Assembly (NCBI GenBank): GCA_911728455.2
Contig: OU452231.1
Coordinates: 10,970,078 to 11,034,077, forward strand
DNA from: Marthasterias glacialis
Lineage: Eukaryota > Echinodermata > Asteroidea > Forcipulatida > Asteriidae
Direction: 5' to 3'
DNA length: 64,000 bases
Position numbers and translations under genes: made by a program. Below are positions 10,979 to 22,140 of the stretch, piece by piece. Each line of letters opens with the position of its first letter. Within the stretch, counting starts at the first letter, position 1. Under the pieces are notes generated by a model. The model saw nothing but the letters and a program-made list of their open reading frames with translations. It was not told where the DNA came from and ran no database searches.

Positions 10979-11934
10979 CTTGACTACAAGACTGTTTCTC
11001 CTCATTTCTTGAAGATGGTTTGAGGTAGCGTGGTGAACCTTCAAGGAAGGAACATTGTTCAAAAGCGGAATAATACTACTCCATACCAATATTGTAAAAG
11101 AGCTATTGTCTGTGAAGACAACATTCATAATTGGTAATCATTACGGGAAAAATGATTAGTTTCAATCTGAAAGCTTACTGGTTATAAAGTTCATACCAAT
11201 CCCCTAGACACATAGTTCCATCTGAAATAGTGTCAAGTTTGAATGGAAAGGCATAATGAATACCACTTAAGATCATTAATATTCCGATTGCCACAATCGA
11301 AACAATTCTGATAAGAAAGTGAAAAAAACACAGAACAGAAAAAATTTCGCTGTTTTCACTAGAACAAGACCACCGATGTTGATGTATGTTATACGGTGTT
11401 TTCATAGATAATTATAGACTGTGGAAATGAAATAATAACTCTTCCCACAAAACAATAATGTACTTGTATAGTATTATATTAGTGGTAGCGTCTTGCATCA
11501 AACAAGTAGACACCAACCCTGTGCGAGTCGAGTGTCTCCTTTGTACAGATGTACAAGAAGTCAATCTCGTTACCAAGGTACCGAATCGATTTTCAGCAAT
11601 TACTGAATGTGAGAACTAGTCAAGGTTTTACATTAATCCATCCCCTCGAAGAATCGCTCCCTAAATGATGTCTTTACCCTCGTTGGTAATCGCAATGGAA
11701 ATCTACAAACCAATAGAGTTGCCTGAGTATTTTTGTTTTGTTTTTGGTTTTCGTGAAGAAAGTCTAGCTCACATTGGCGATGATTGGAACGTGCACCAGA
11801 CTAAACAATGACTGAATCATGCGCCACGCCTCTTGAATATTAATTGCAAACACACGACTATTTATGTAAATCAAATATGTAGTGCACATACCTTGTTGAC
11901 TTCCAACTTGGGTCATTTATGGTTTAATAGGACC
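10979..11934. other. Intergenic; MITE-like remnant only
   Basis: Positions 11130-11370 weakly resemble the TTTAAAGGTA family interior (CAGTAAGCTTTCAGATTG-like on the minus strand, TGCCACAATCGAAAC). Nothing coding is recognised. Confidence 0.35.
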
Positions 11935-12215
11935 CGAGAATGGCCTTATTTTGCTCATCAGTGAAGTGCCACTTTCCCAAGACTGTGTCCGGTCCATTTA
12001 CCTATTCAGAGATGTTTTACATGTTGGATGAGCAGTAGCTTAAAAATTCAACGGCTGGCCTCTCATAACTTAAACAATTCAGGTGTCACCAAATATCGCT
12101 GATTTTATTTCAAGAGAATAACAGACTTTAAGATATTTCTTTACAGTATTTTTGGAACATTTAGCTCCTAATATGGTCGATATAGAGAACCTATTTAGTG
12201 TGGTGCACCCTTTAG
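11935..12215. repeat. Interspersed repeat ending TTTAGTGTGGTGCACCC, copy 1
   Basis: It pairs with 24885-25190. Both read GGCCAnTTTAC..TTCAGnGnTGTTTTA, TTCAAGAG..nACAGACTTTnAnATATTT, then TTTAnTGTGGTGCACCC. Similarity is moderate. The termini are not resolved and it is non-coding. Confidence 0.5.
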
Positions 12216-15200
12216 ATACATAAAGACAAAGAGGAGCTCAGAAATCAGCCCAAACCTTGGCTCCGTCTTGGAAACTTTGTAGTTTTGTTTCTTAAACAAT
12301 ACGCTTAATACAGCAACTTTCAATATTTTGGAAACAAAAACATACGTGACACACTTTTATAATTCATCTTCGATTGACATCCTGGGTATGTTATTTTAAA
12401 ACAGTAAAGAATATCTAGTGTAATGTTTGCGGTTCTGAAAAGAACCGGTGGTGTTTAATGCAGGCGGTTGTAAATGGTCGTATGTATTCTCATCATATTT
12501 ATATGGTTGTCCTTTACGAGGAGAGAAAAAAAAAGTGTAACTCCAAGGGGTTGCGTGACAAGAATGACAAACCCCGCATCACCCTTCGTTAATTATTCAA
12601 AAGAAGAGCCCGGTAGACGCCAACGTAAGAGCTTTGATGGGCCGGCGAAATATCGACTGATTTACTTCTACATTCACGCATCACACGGGGTGCTGTAATC
12701 TAAATTCTATCGGTTGGTTATCAACAAAGCAAATCGTCACAGTAACCTGTTGGAATTGGTTAAAATACAACAATTTTAGAGTGATATTTCCATTCCATTC
12801 TATGTGATCAGATATAAACATGTGAAATGCTGACAGACATGCAGGCCTACATAGGCGCACGGACACACGACAAGGCCAGATTTTGTCAAAATGTTGATTA
12901 CTTGTTGGAACCGACCGGGGCATCTGATGTGCAAGCAATTAAGACACACTGGTTTAGTGGTAGGACCAGCTAAAGGGGTTGAGAAAAACATTTGGTTTAC
13001 AAAGTTTGCGGCACAACAACCCCAGCAATACCATTGTTTGATCAACAATGGCGTCGTTTGCTTGATGTTGCCGGCCTCAATGTGTCTCTAGCTCGGCGGA
13101 AAATCGCGAGGGCCTTGCTCGCTCGGCTGCATAAAAAGTTTGTCAAAGAGCCACAGTTCGCTAGAACGCACACGTATCATTAGAAGACGTAATATTCAGC
13201 CTGTAGCCGCGTGTTACCTCATTACATGCAGTTTGGAAACACATTTATCATTTTGTTAAGGATGGGCTGCTCCCGAGAAGAAAAACGAAAACCACAAAAT
13301 ACTAGAAAGGACCCTGCTACATGGATGACTGGCATGATGGTATAAAGGTGGTTTGTTTGGCTCTCACATCTCCATGAGATTACAAGTTATGTGTTTTAAT
13401 TCATTGGGTTTAATCAGCTGTATTCAAATACTTGGAATTGTCTCATGATTACAAATCATTATATCTGAAACAAACACCCGTGGTCAGTCCACCGAAAAAA
13501 ATACACTCCTGTTCAGTGCTATAGTTCAGTGAGTTTTTGACATCCGACTTACCTCAATAGTCTCGAGGGTAGATGTAAATAAAAATCCACGTTGAATCGA
13601 AGGTCGTAGATGTCACAATGCAGAATGCTAGAAATCTACCGTGATAAACGTACACGAGCTGAGGGTTTGTTAGTGAGCTTGCCAACGGGGAGAGGTGAAC
13701 CCAAACCCCGGGGAAGGTTTTGGCTATGCGTCCGCTCTGAACTCAAATCCTCGGTGATGTGCAAACATCGGACCTCTGTCCTGAGGATTATGACAAAACC
13801 AGATCGATCTTCTGCCACAATCTAAAATACATCGATGCCTTCTAACAAAGCAGCTTTGAGTTTTCTATTCTTGAGTTGACGTTCGTTATTTAAAATAGGC
13901 GAAAAGTCAACCGATGTGGGGCAGAGGATGTTCCTTGCGTGAGGCGGGTGTATATAAGCTGGGAAGCATACTTAACTTTAAAAAAATACTTCGACAACGG
14001 TGACCGTGGGGAGCGGGGGGGGGCACACTGTGGTTTGCGTTGACGACGTATCGCCCCGCATTCACTCTTTATACAAGAGTGGTAATTGACAATTCAAATA
14101 TAAGCATGGCCGTGTAAATATTTAAGTATTGCATTAAATGGGGAACTTTTAGGGGCGAATGGAAATAGAATTTTTGTTTGCACGCGAATCCTGATTCCCA
14201 GAGATTTCAAGCTCTCGACGGCGTCTGACAAAATATACGAATCAACATAAAACGAGCAGTTTTGTTGTTACGCATTTAAAACAACCCAAGGCGAGACACA
14301 GAGACACACGATCTTTTTAACTTGATTATTTTGTTTTCCTTTCGGGCTACACACAAGCCCTACTTTCTTACCACAACATAATCCGGTGATAAACACCCAC
14401 AGATTGTCGAGAGAAGAAAATAATGATCGGGGGAGTTGTTATTACCACGTAGTGGTGTCTAGCTACCGAAATACGCGACCGCTCCTTGTCGTGAAAAAAG
14501 TAAAAGCGTGACAGCAGTTTGTACTAATATTTGGCCGTCAAGTTAAACGCAAGCAATCATTGGAAACAGTACCACTTATAAAATAAATATTATAGTAGTA
14601 AATAAATGGCCCATGTTTCGTTAAAAGAATCAGTGGGGCACGAACATGTATTGAACAGTATTTGACGTTTTCATAACGATATATTATACTCTACATGGAG
14701 TGCGGCATTTATAATAGTGATACACACAAAAATCACCACTTGATGATTATAAGCACCGTGAATCAAGATAAGATACAGCACGCGTAGTGTTGGTGTATTC
14801 TGCTGGAATGTTACTCTATTTAAAAAGCAAATCAAATGAGAGACTTTGGCACGCTAGGTGGCAGCAGACTTACCAGGTAAATTTCACACTTTCCTTAGCA
14901 ATTAAGATTGATTCATACATTTACTCATCTTCAGATTGATCAAGGCGCTTCGTGAAATCGACTGCAGGAACAATGTTTGGCAAGTTAAATGCCAATAATA
15001 CCGGGTACACTCTTTGAATCAAGGTAGGGTACGCAATTTCCTGCGTTGGCGAAAGTGCAGCTCAAGCTACACCAACATTTCAAAGAAGTAAATTAGACAC
15101 CTGATAAACGTTCGTCAATTAGCGTCAATCTTCAAAATGGCCCTCCATAATAAGCAGATTGCCAATAGACAACCAACAAAGCCATGGGGGGAAATGCCAC

Positions 15201-16477
15201 CAAGTACATAAGCACCTCAGCATTCATACTGGTAATTTTAACATCGACTTGTTAAGTGTCTAAAAATGGGCGCCCTACTAATGACATCGCTTTCCCTGAT
15301 GATTGCACTTATTTTTGCTCATGGGTCAGAGATAGGAGTTGGTAAAGCCGATTGGTGAGGGGATTAGTCTGCCAAGCCTCCACACAAAGTTTACAGGAGA
15401 TTATCCCAGGTTGATTCTAATTGGCCAATGCAAACTATTGTATAAAGCGAGGATTACTGAATTAATTGCCATTTTATTTGCCATGTACAATGTTTAAGAC
15501 ATGTCACCTAGAAGCAAGATTTGAAGATTTGCGTGCTGTTGAAGCTAAAAGAGAAACTCGTCCATGGGTGACTCGCGAACTAGTTTCTATGTTGCACGAT
15601 AACTGATTTTCTCGAAAGAGTGCATACGTTCGTCCAGTCTTCAAAGAACACAGGCTATCGTAAAACTGGCCTGTAGAATTTATCATATGACAAGAGAGAG
15701 TTCACGCCATCGAAAAATCTCATTAGAACTGTTACATGTTTTGTTGAGTTGTAGTATAACATCAACATCTTTTCAAAGATAAAAACATTTGAGAGAGCAA
15801 TGTTTCTCTCTATTGCCAACTGTTGGCCTGTAAACAAACACTTTTAGGAAATATTGTCTACGATACTCAACACTTTACTATTTCTTTAAGTTAAAACATT
15901 CGCAATGCTGCACGGTTTCTCTTGTGCAGTAACAACAAACAATGATGATTCTCGTAATAGAAATAAGGGGCCATACTATTTTCCCTGCCAACCTCGGTTT
16001 TGTTACATTGATTTGATAATATCTCTGTGTCAATTACTCTTCAAGAATAGCTGCACGTGTTCTCTAAACCAATGTTGACATAAAGCGATATGAGCACTAT
16101 ACAACGTACGTTCTACGCGGAGTCATAGCGGATTCTCTGTTGGGAGTAGTTAGGGAGGTGTATTTTTGGATGGGCAGGGGAGGGTACTTCACGATAGTGG
16201 TATGTAAGTTATGCCTAGACAATATATAAAAATCCCTTTACTGCTGTCAGAATGACCGGCTTTGTTTGTCCATCTGTCTTATTATGACTGGACATACCAG
16301 TGCGATCGATGACACACATCCACACACCATAAAAAAATACTCTCTACGACCGTTGTTTTCTCTAAATTTTCTCTGTAGATAGCTTTGTCAGTCCTGGCCA
16401 AGCACACTGTAAAGCATTGCTTCTATAGATTTATCATATTTTAATATGAATACAGTTTAATTGAAAGATGGCGTATC
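12216..16477. other. Intergenic; no gene seen
   Basis: A single histone-stem-loop-like arm (perfect GGTTCTTTTCAGAACC on the minus strand) is at 12431-12446. A G-rich run is at about 14013-14026. The open stretches at 12681-13183 and 13610-13825 have no recognised homology and overlap on opposite strands. The region is otherwise AT-rich and featureless to the eye. Confidence 0.4.
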
Positions 16478-16700
16478 GTCGTAGCTGAGTGGTCTGGGGT
16501 ACAACGGACTCAAAGCTCTGACGGCTAGCCATCGAAGTATAGGTTCGATTCGCGGTCGTGACACTTGTGTCCTTGAGCAACATACTAACCATAATTGCTT
16601 CTCTTAACCCAGCTGTATAATTGGGAGCATGTCACGGCTGAGACAATATTATAGTAGTGTGTGTAATTAACCCTTTAGCAGTATTATAAGCAGCTTGGAG
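16478..16700 (+). mobile_element. tRNA-derived SINE
   Basis: An A-box-like GTAGCTGAGTGG at 16481-16492 and a B-box GGTTCGATTCG at 16542-16552 have tRNA-like spacing. A body follows (ACACTTGTGTCCTTGAGCAA, TTGCTTCTCTTAACCCAG) that is shared with the SINEs at 20.0-20.4, 29.5 and 40.2-40.6 kb. It is degenerate and has no poly-A tail. Confidence 0.65.
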
Positions 16701-18132
16701 TAGTATGTTTCACAGTTTGAGACAGTTTGAGGAATGGTCGAAGTGTACCTGATGAACAGGGATAACAATGCTATGAAGCTTCTTGATTTAGCTAAAGATA
16801 CACGTGCGTCTTCAGAACCGTGTATTTATGAGATGAAAATATTGTCTTCATCTTCAAACGAATGACAATGCTTTTGTGAACCATTTTCCCTTTCTAAGCG
16901 ATGTAACGTCTATGGAGGTGAACCGCCCCGTTTGTTTCTATGCTGGAAAGCTCAGTTCGGCCATGTAAGAAGAAACACATCGTTCATGGTTTGTCTAATG
17001 CTACTTAAGTGTCTGTCTGTACCTTGGGATTGGGAGGAAGGGAACATTTGTGATCGCCTTCCACAGGATAAAAGTAAAGCTATAACTTGTCAAAATTGAC
17101 ATTTCAATATTCTGGGTTTTTTTATTGAATAGGAAAAGAGATTTGCCCCTAAATCCAACACTGGAAATGTACATGAAGGTGAAATCTACCAAAACTCCAG
17201 AACACTTTGCATTCTAACGCATTAAACTGCGACAATTTTAGCTGCTCAGTTTTACAACTTACCTCTCACTTTTTTTAGTGGGAGTATGGTACATTTTTGA
17301 ACTCATCACTTCTTCATATTTCTTAAAATCATGGAGCTACCCATCAAAACTACAGGCTCCAGTGGCTCAACATGGCGCCGCATTACATGTGCATGATCGG
17401 CCCCTTTGCCACTCGCCACAAAGCGACAAAAAGGGTCAGTGCCCATCTTCTCCTTGCGATTCTTTTATCAGAACCCAAGGACTTTGCAGGAATTAACGCA
17501 GCTTGAGTCGCATCACCCAAGCGAGCTCATTAAAAACTTCCCCCAAATCGCACCCACTTGTTTTCCCCCCAAAAACGTCAGACTAAAATTCGCCTGAGAT
17601 CGAATCCAAACGTTGTACAGTGCATGCGCGTGGCAGACTCACACAAGTCAACAAGGAATATTGTGATTGTCATTTTGTAAGTTAGTTTGCCAGAGGGTGT
17701 GGTTGAAGAGAACGATATTGAGTTTTTATGGGACAGTGCGAAGTACAAAATCGAAGGCCTGATCGATTTTGATTCACTGTATAGACTTATCTTTTAACCT
17801 GTTACCTTGTGCTATAAACAACCATTTTGTAGACTTCACAAACCAACGAAGTCAACAGGAAATGCAGATGTCAGTACTTTAAAGATATCTGCAGAGGAAG
17901 TTGCTTTTTTAATTCCGTAATTAGTCTTTTTGAACTTTGTGCTATGTCACTGAGTAGACTTCGCAACTTGTGTATATGCCTCAGGCTGGGGTGGGGTGGT
18001 CGAAGCTGTAAGCCAGATATGTGAAACGGAACAAGTGTTGTAAACAGATAAACAAGTTATATATAACTTCTGCGGATTACATTTAAGATGTTTTGATTAG
18101 AATCCACCCTCTATAAACACTAGCTACGTCTG
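16701..18132. other. Intergenic; no gene seen
   Basis: No recognisable coding region, RNA gene or mobile element. Short open stretches at 17278-17597 lack any known motif. Confidence 0.4.
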
Positions 18133-18139
18133 TTAAGCA

Positions 18140-18490
18140 CCATTATGTCCGACATAGACTATTGTGTCCGACGAAAATTTTGAGCCATTATGTCCGATCC
18201 ATTGTGTCCGACGAACAATCATGTCCGACATAATGAATAGGTTATAAAGGTTCGTAGGACATTCATGGTTCGTGGGACACAATGGTTCGGACATAATGGT
18301 GTGTCGGACATAATGGGTTGGACCTAATGGTCCGTCGGACACAATGGTCGGACATTCATAATTTGTCTGACACATTAGGTCGAAAATAATATGGTTCGTC
18401 AGGCACAGTGGGTTGGACTTAATGGTGTGTCGGACACAATGGGTGGGACATAACAGTTCGAAATGTTCTCGTCGGACATAATTGTACATA
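18140..18490. repeat. TCCGACATAATGG array with an inversion
   Basis: The 13-15 bp word GTCGGACAYAATGG and its variants recur about 20 times. Copies in 18140-18225 read in one orientation (CATTATGTCCGAC), and those in 18260-18490 mostly in the other, so the array can fold back on itself. A minus-strand open frame of 150 codons across it is a by-product of the repeat. Confidence 0.75.
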
Positions 18491-18500
18491 ATGGTGAGTA

Positions 18501-19624
18501 ACACACGTTCGCAGCAACAGTTGGGGTGAATTTCTTTGACGATGCTGTATCTGTAAATGAGCACCGTGGACGGATCAGACACCATCGCGAAGAGCCTTAC
18601 TTGTTGCCCGTGTCCAGACCAACGGCTGCGGCCGCATCAACGCGTCAACGCTGCTACTGTCAGCGGCAAAACCATCATGAGCTTTTTACGAATTGAATTT
18701 AAAAAACGGCACTACTAACACAAAACGAAACATCCGTCAACTGCCGGAATACCAACATTTCGAGTGAAGTTTTGCCACCAATGTTATTGGCGACACACAA
18801 TTAGTATGTAGACAGGTGAAATTGAATTATTGTGATTCTCACATTTTTATTAAAACATCAGAGTAAATATAAAAGACATATGTTTCATCGATTGTAAAAA
18901 CAAAAGTTGTATCAAGCATCAATGTACGGTTATACAACCACACACAGTCATACGAATTAAACTTTTTGTGATATTTCATGACTCCGACAATTTGATATTA
19001 CCGAGTTCCAAGAATGAATTCAGACACCAACTCTGACGAGTGAAGGTTTTCACATTACACTTTGCATCGTTTGGATAATTAGAAGCGACAAATTTACGGT
19101 GACAAACATGTGAATGTAATCTCTTCTCCGAAGAAGTGGTGGTACTGAAAAGAACTAGTGGATGGGTAACTGGACAGACTCGAGGTTTTTGCACCAGTTT
19201 ACGGCATATACGATCTCTTTATTTCATACGATTTAGTTAATTAGTTCCCTAAAGTTTACATGTCACAAGGAGAAACTTGGAACGGTTTGACACACATCGC
19301 GTGTTTTGATTTCTCGATTTTCTCTTAGCGGCTTTGGATGAATAATTGAGTGATATTTGTTAAAAGCACACTCTGTTGTTCATTACGTGCAGTGTATGGC
19401 CCCACCTATTTGGGTTAAGCCCCTGCGGAGAATCACTCTGGAATGCCAACTATTTCGCCATCGATTCTCTTTAATTGAAAATGTATCGATGCTCGTTCAC
19501 TTTTTCACAAAAATGGCCGACGCATGTACAAAATGAAAACAAAACTGACATCTTACATCGTTTGACGACTAAATATTTGTTGTTTGCTAGAAGACAAACA
19601 TCCATTAACAGTTCTGAAACCCAC
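18501..19624. other. Intergenic; no gene seen
   Basis: A degenerate histone-stem-loop-type arm (GTACTGAAAAGAACTA) lies at about 19144-19159. Nothing else is recognised. Confidence 0.35.
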
Positions 19625-19862
19625 CCCTACAAAATACTCGAGTTAATACTGGAGTACGAAGGTATGACAACGAGAATGGGTATACGTACAGATACGGATG
19701 CGAGTACATTTCTGTGGATACAAGAACCAGTGAGTACAGAAAAAGTACTAGAGTATGTGTACGGGTACGAGTACCGGTATGAGTACGAGTACGACAACGG
19801 TAATGTGTGGGCGTACGAATACGGATGCAGGTACGACTACGAGTTTGGGAACGAGTATGATA
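19625..19862. repeat. GAGTAC/TACGAGTACG-rich low-complexity repeat
   Basis: GAGTAC, GTACGAG and close variants repeat through the stretch, in the style of the GTACTCG elements at 10.8 and 42.1 kb. It keeps a frame open (19475-20032) but the product is repetitive Tyr/Glu-rich sequence and is not taken as a gene. Confidence 0.5.
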
Positions 19863-19908
19863 ATAATAATATTATTATTAATGTGTATTTTTATAGGTTT
19901 TTTTGCCA

Positions 19909-20026
19909 AGTAGGCCCCTCAACGCGCCACACAATTCTATCACCCCTGTTCATGGGTCCCGTAGCATTCTTGACAAAACCTCAACTCCTTAGGAGTATTC
20001 AGCACCGGCAGCCAAATGGGCGTGAA
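19909..20026 (-). mobile_element. SINE 3'-tail fragment
   Basis: It shares with the neighbouring full SINE the block CCTCAACTCCTTAGGAGTAT.CAGCACCG and GCCAAATGGG. The tRNA-like head is absent. It is arranged in tandem with the next copy. Confidence 0.55.
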
Positions 20027-20053
20027 GATTAATTTACAATTAATGGCAAAGCC

Positions 20054-20390
20054 ACGTCCATTGAAGCAAGTGCCCCCATCAAAGTGCCTTGCAATATCAC
20101 TACCCCTATCCATCGGGTACTATAAGCATTCCTGAAACCATCTCAACTCCTTAGGAGTATGCAGCACCGACCGCCAAATGGGTGCACATGTTGCTGATCA
20201 TTCAGTTCAACAATCTCTTGCCTCGCAGGTACCCATTTACTCATGGGTGACGAGAAGCAATATATAGTTAAGTTTCTTGCCCGAGGGCACAAGTGTCACA
20301 ACCGGGATTTGAACCCACACCCTGATGACCCAGCCCGGCACCAGAACTGGAGTTTGATGCTCTTGACCGCTCGGTCTCAACACGCCACTG
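20054..20390 (-). mobile_element. tRNA-Leu-like SINE, nearly full length
   Basis: Read on the minus strand from 20390: an A-box region GAGACCGAGCGGTCAAGAGC; a B-box GTGGGTTCAAATCCCGG (about 20299-20316) as in leucine tRNAs; then GTGCCCTCGGGCAAGAAACTTA, CCCATGAGTAAATGGGTACCTGC and the 3' block ATACTCCTAAGGAGTTGAGATGG. The extra spacing between boxes fits a long variable arm (Leu/Ser type). It is not a functional tRNA. Confidence 0.75.
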
Positions 20391-20414
20391 GTACAAGTAC
20401 AGGTACAATGATTA

Positions 20415-21329
20415 CAACACACTGACAGTGATTCAACATTTCCTTTTGTGTTTGATGACATCGCTTGCTTCCAACTTAATGTCACAACCGGAGTCTGGAA
20501 GACCCGCCCGGCCCCTTGGATTTTACCATCGTGTAAACAGGAAGCCTGAAAATGATGGCAAGCTAAATATATTTATGCTGACTTCCGAACAACATATTTT
20601 GAATATGTCTTCTGTCCCCAAAAATGCCGTTTCACGTAAAAGCAGACAGTTACGAGAGACACAAATCGAGTTTTACGTCAAAGGTTAAAAAAATGAAATT
20701 CTGAAAAACAATGCTGTATCAATGATAGATGTGGATTTTACAGATCCTACTGAACAGTCCAACGTGACGCGATGGTAGAGAAGTAATCCCAAACCCACTT
20801 TAGACAACAACATCCAGTTTTTGTAATTATTATTTTGTGTTTTCTTTTTCAAATTTCTTTCCTAAGTTTATAAAGTTAGTAATCATAATTATGGCCTTGA
20901 TTCTCAATTATTTGTCTGCTGATAAACACCGCGCGTTCCCCCTCCTTTTTCCTGGTGCGTGGGTAGCAGAGAAGTAAACAAAGGACACAATCCTCTGGCA
21001 TCGAGCCCATTATTAAACAAAAAAACAAAAACAGTACGCCATGTTCATCCGTCATTCACAGGGCCATTGAACAGCAATTATCTATTGCTTTTTCTTGCTC
21101 CATGGTTAATCACATAAGGAATTACTTGCTCCGGTGACAGGAGCTTATTTGATAATTAATGCAAGTTTAAACACGTCAGATCAAACTGAAGCTGACAATC
21201 AAAACAAATCAGAGTGAAATTCTGTCAAAACGTTTGTCCATAAAAAAAAAACAAGTCTGGCGTCCCATCGTCTGAAATCAAACGTGCTGTGTAATTCTAA
21301 GAGTGGCACGTGGAAGATCAAACGGCTAA
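20415..21329. other. Intergenic; no gene seen
   Basis: No motif, RNA gene or repeat recognised. Confidence 0.35.
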
Positions 21330-21450
21330 CGAAGCCCCTTATCGAAACGGCTTTGGCTCCGACTTAGGCTTCGTCCGGCTGTTTAAAGCCCCGCCCCGAA
21401 AGCACACGTTTTCTAAATAACTGAAGGAGCCAAAAGCCGGAGCTAAACTG
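21330..21450. mobile_element. GGCTNN-armed foldback repeat, copy
   Basis: It matches the family at 54.24 and 31.4 kb: GGCTTTGGCTCCGACTTAGGCTTCG, then TCCGGCTGTTTAAAGCCC, CACGTTTTC.AAATAACTGA.GGAGCC and AAAGCCGGAGC. The arms are inverted complements of one another. Confidence 0.65.
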
Positions 21451-21777
21451 ATCATAGTTATATTATTCCACTCATGCAGCCGCTCTTGTGGACTATGTTA
21501 TAAAGCAAGGGTGGTCTGCGCAGCAGCAGAGTGTATGCGTACTTTGGCTAAAGAATGAAACAGAAAATGTCCAGGGCGGTGGAATGCAGTTTCCATGAAA
21601 CTGTCTTGAAATGCTTCCCAAAAGGTGGTCCTCTAAAATGTCTACAAAGACAACGACACTTTTTATGTACATCGAAAATAACCAAACTGATTCGTTTCAG
21701 AACCTGCCAATACGTTTTAGAACACTTTTACCAGAGAGTGGACATAATCCATTATTAAACAAACAATTTTCCTAAAT

Positions 21778-22140
21778 CCCCAGCTCAACATTGGTAGACT
21801 GACTGTAAATGCTTCCATTCTTTGCACAAATCAAGATACTTGGAATAAAACCAACCTGTGAAATTGTCAGCTCATTTCGTTGTTTCATTTGCGAGAAAAC
21901 GGTAAAAATGCATTCAGCATTTTTGTACGCATTCCTTTAGGCAGAGTTTTCGTCTCATTGAGACGAAAACTAATTTCGGATCTTATTTCATTTATTATTT
22001 TAAAACGATAACACTTCAGTTCAGGCAGAAATGTTTCAAGGAAAGTTTTCTACCATCAGTATCTTTATACAATGTAAGGTATACCGGTATGTAAATCTGT
22101 GAACATTTATGTTTTTCTTCTCACCAATGTTGAGCTGGGG
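21778..22140. mobile_element. MITE with CCCCAGCTCAACATTGGT terminal inverted repeats
   Basis: CCCCAGCTCAACATTGGT at 21778-21795 is mirrored exactly at 22123-22140, giving a 363-bp element. The interior carries CCAACCTGTGAAATTGTCAGCTCA, a variant of the core seen in other families here, and a GTTTTCGTCTCATTGAGACGAAAAC palindrome near 21947-21971. It has no coding capacity. Confidence 0.8.

Noticed and set aside
18133..18585. 150-codon minus-strand open frame
   Set aside because: It is a by-product of the TCCGACATAATGG array.
19475..20032. 185-codon plus-strand open frame
   Set aside because: It covers GAGTAC-rich low-complexity sequence and runs on into a SINE tail; no domain.
20290..20390. 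tRNA-Leu gene on the minus strand
   Set aside because: The A and B boxes are degenerate and the sequence continues into a body shared by four other loci, so it is a SINE head.
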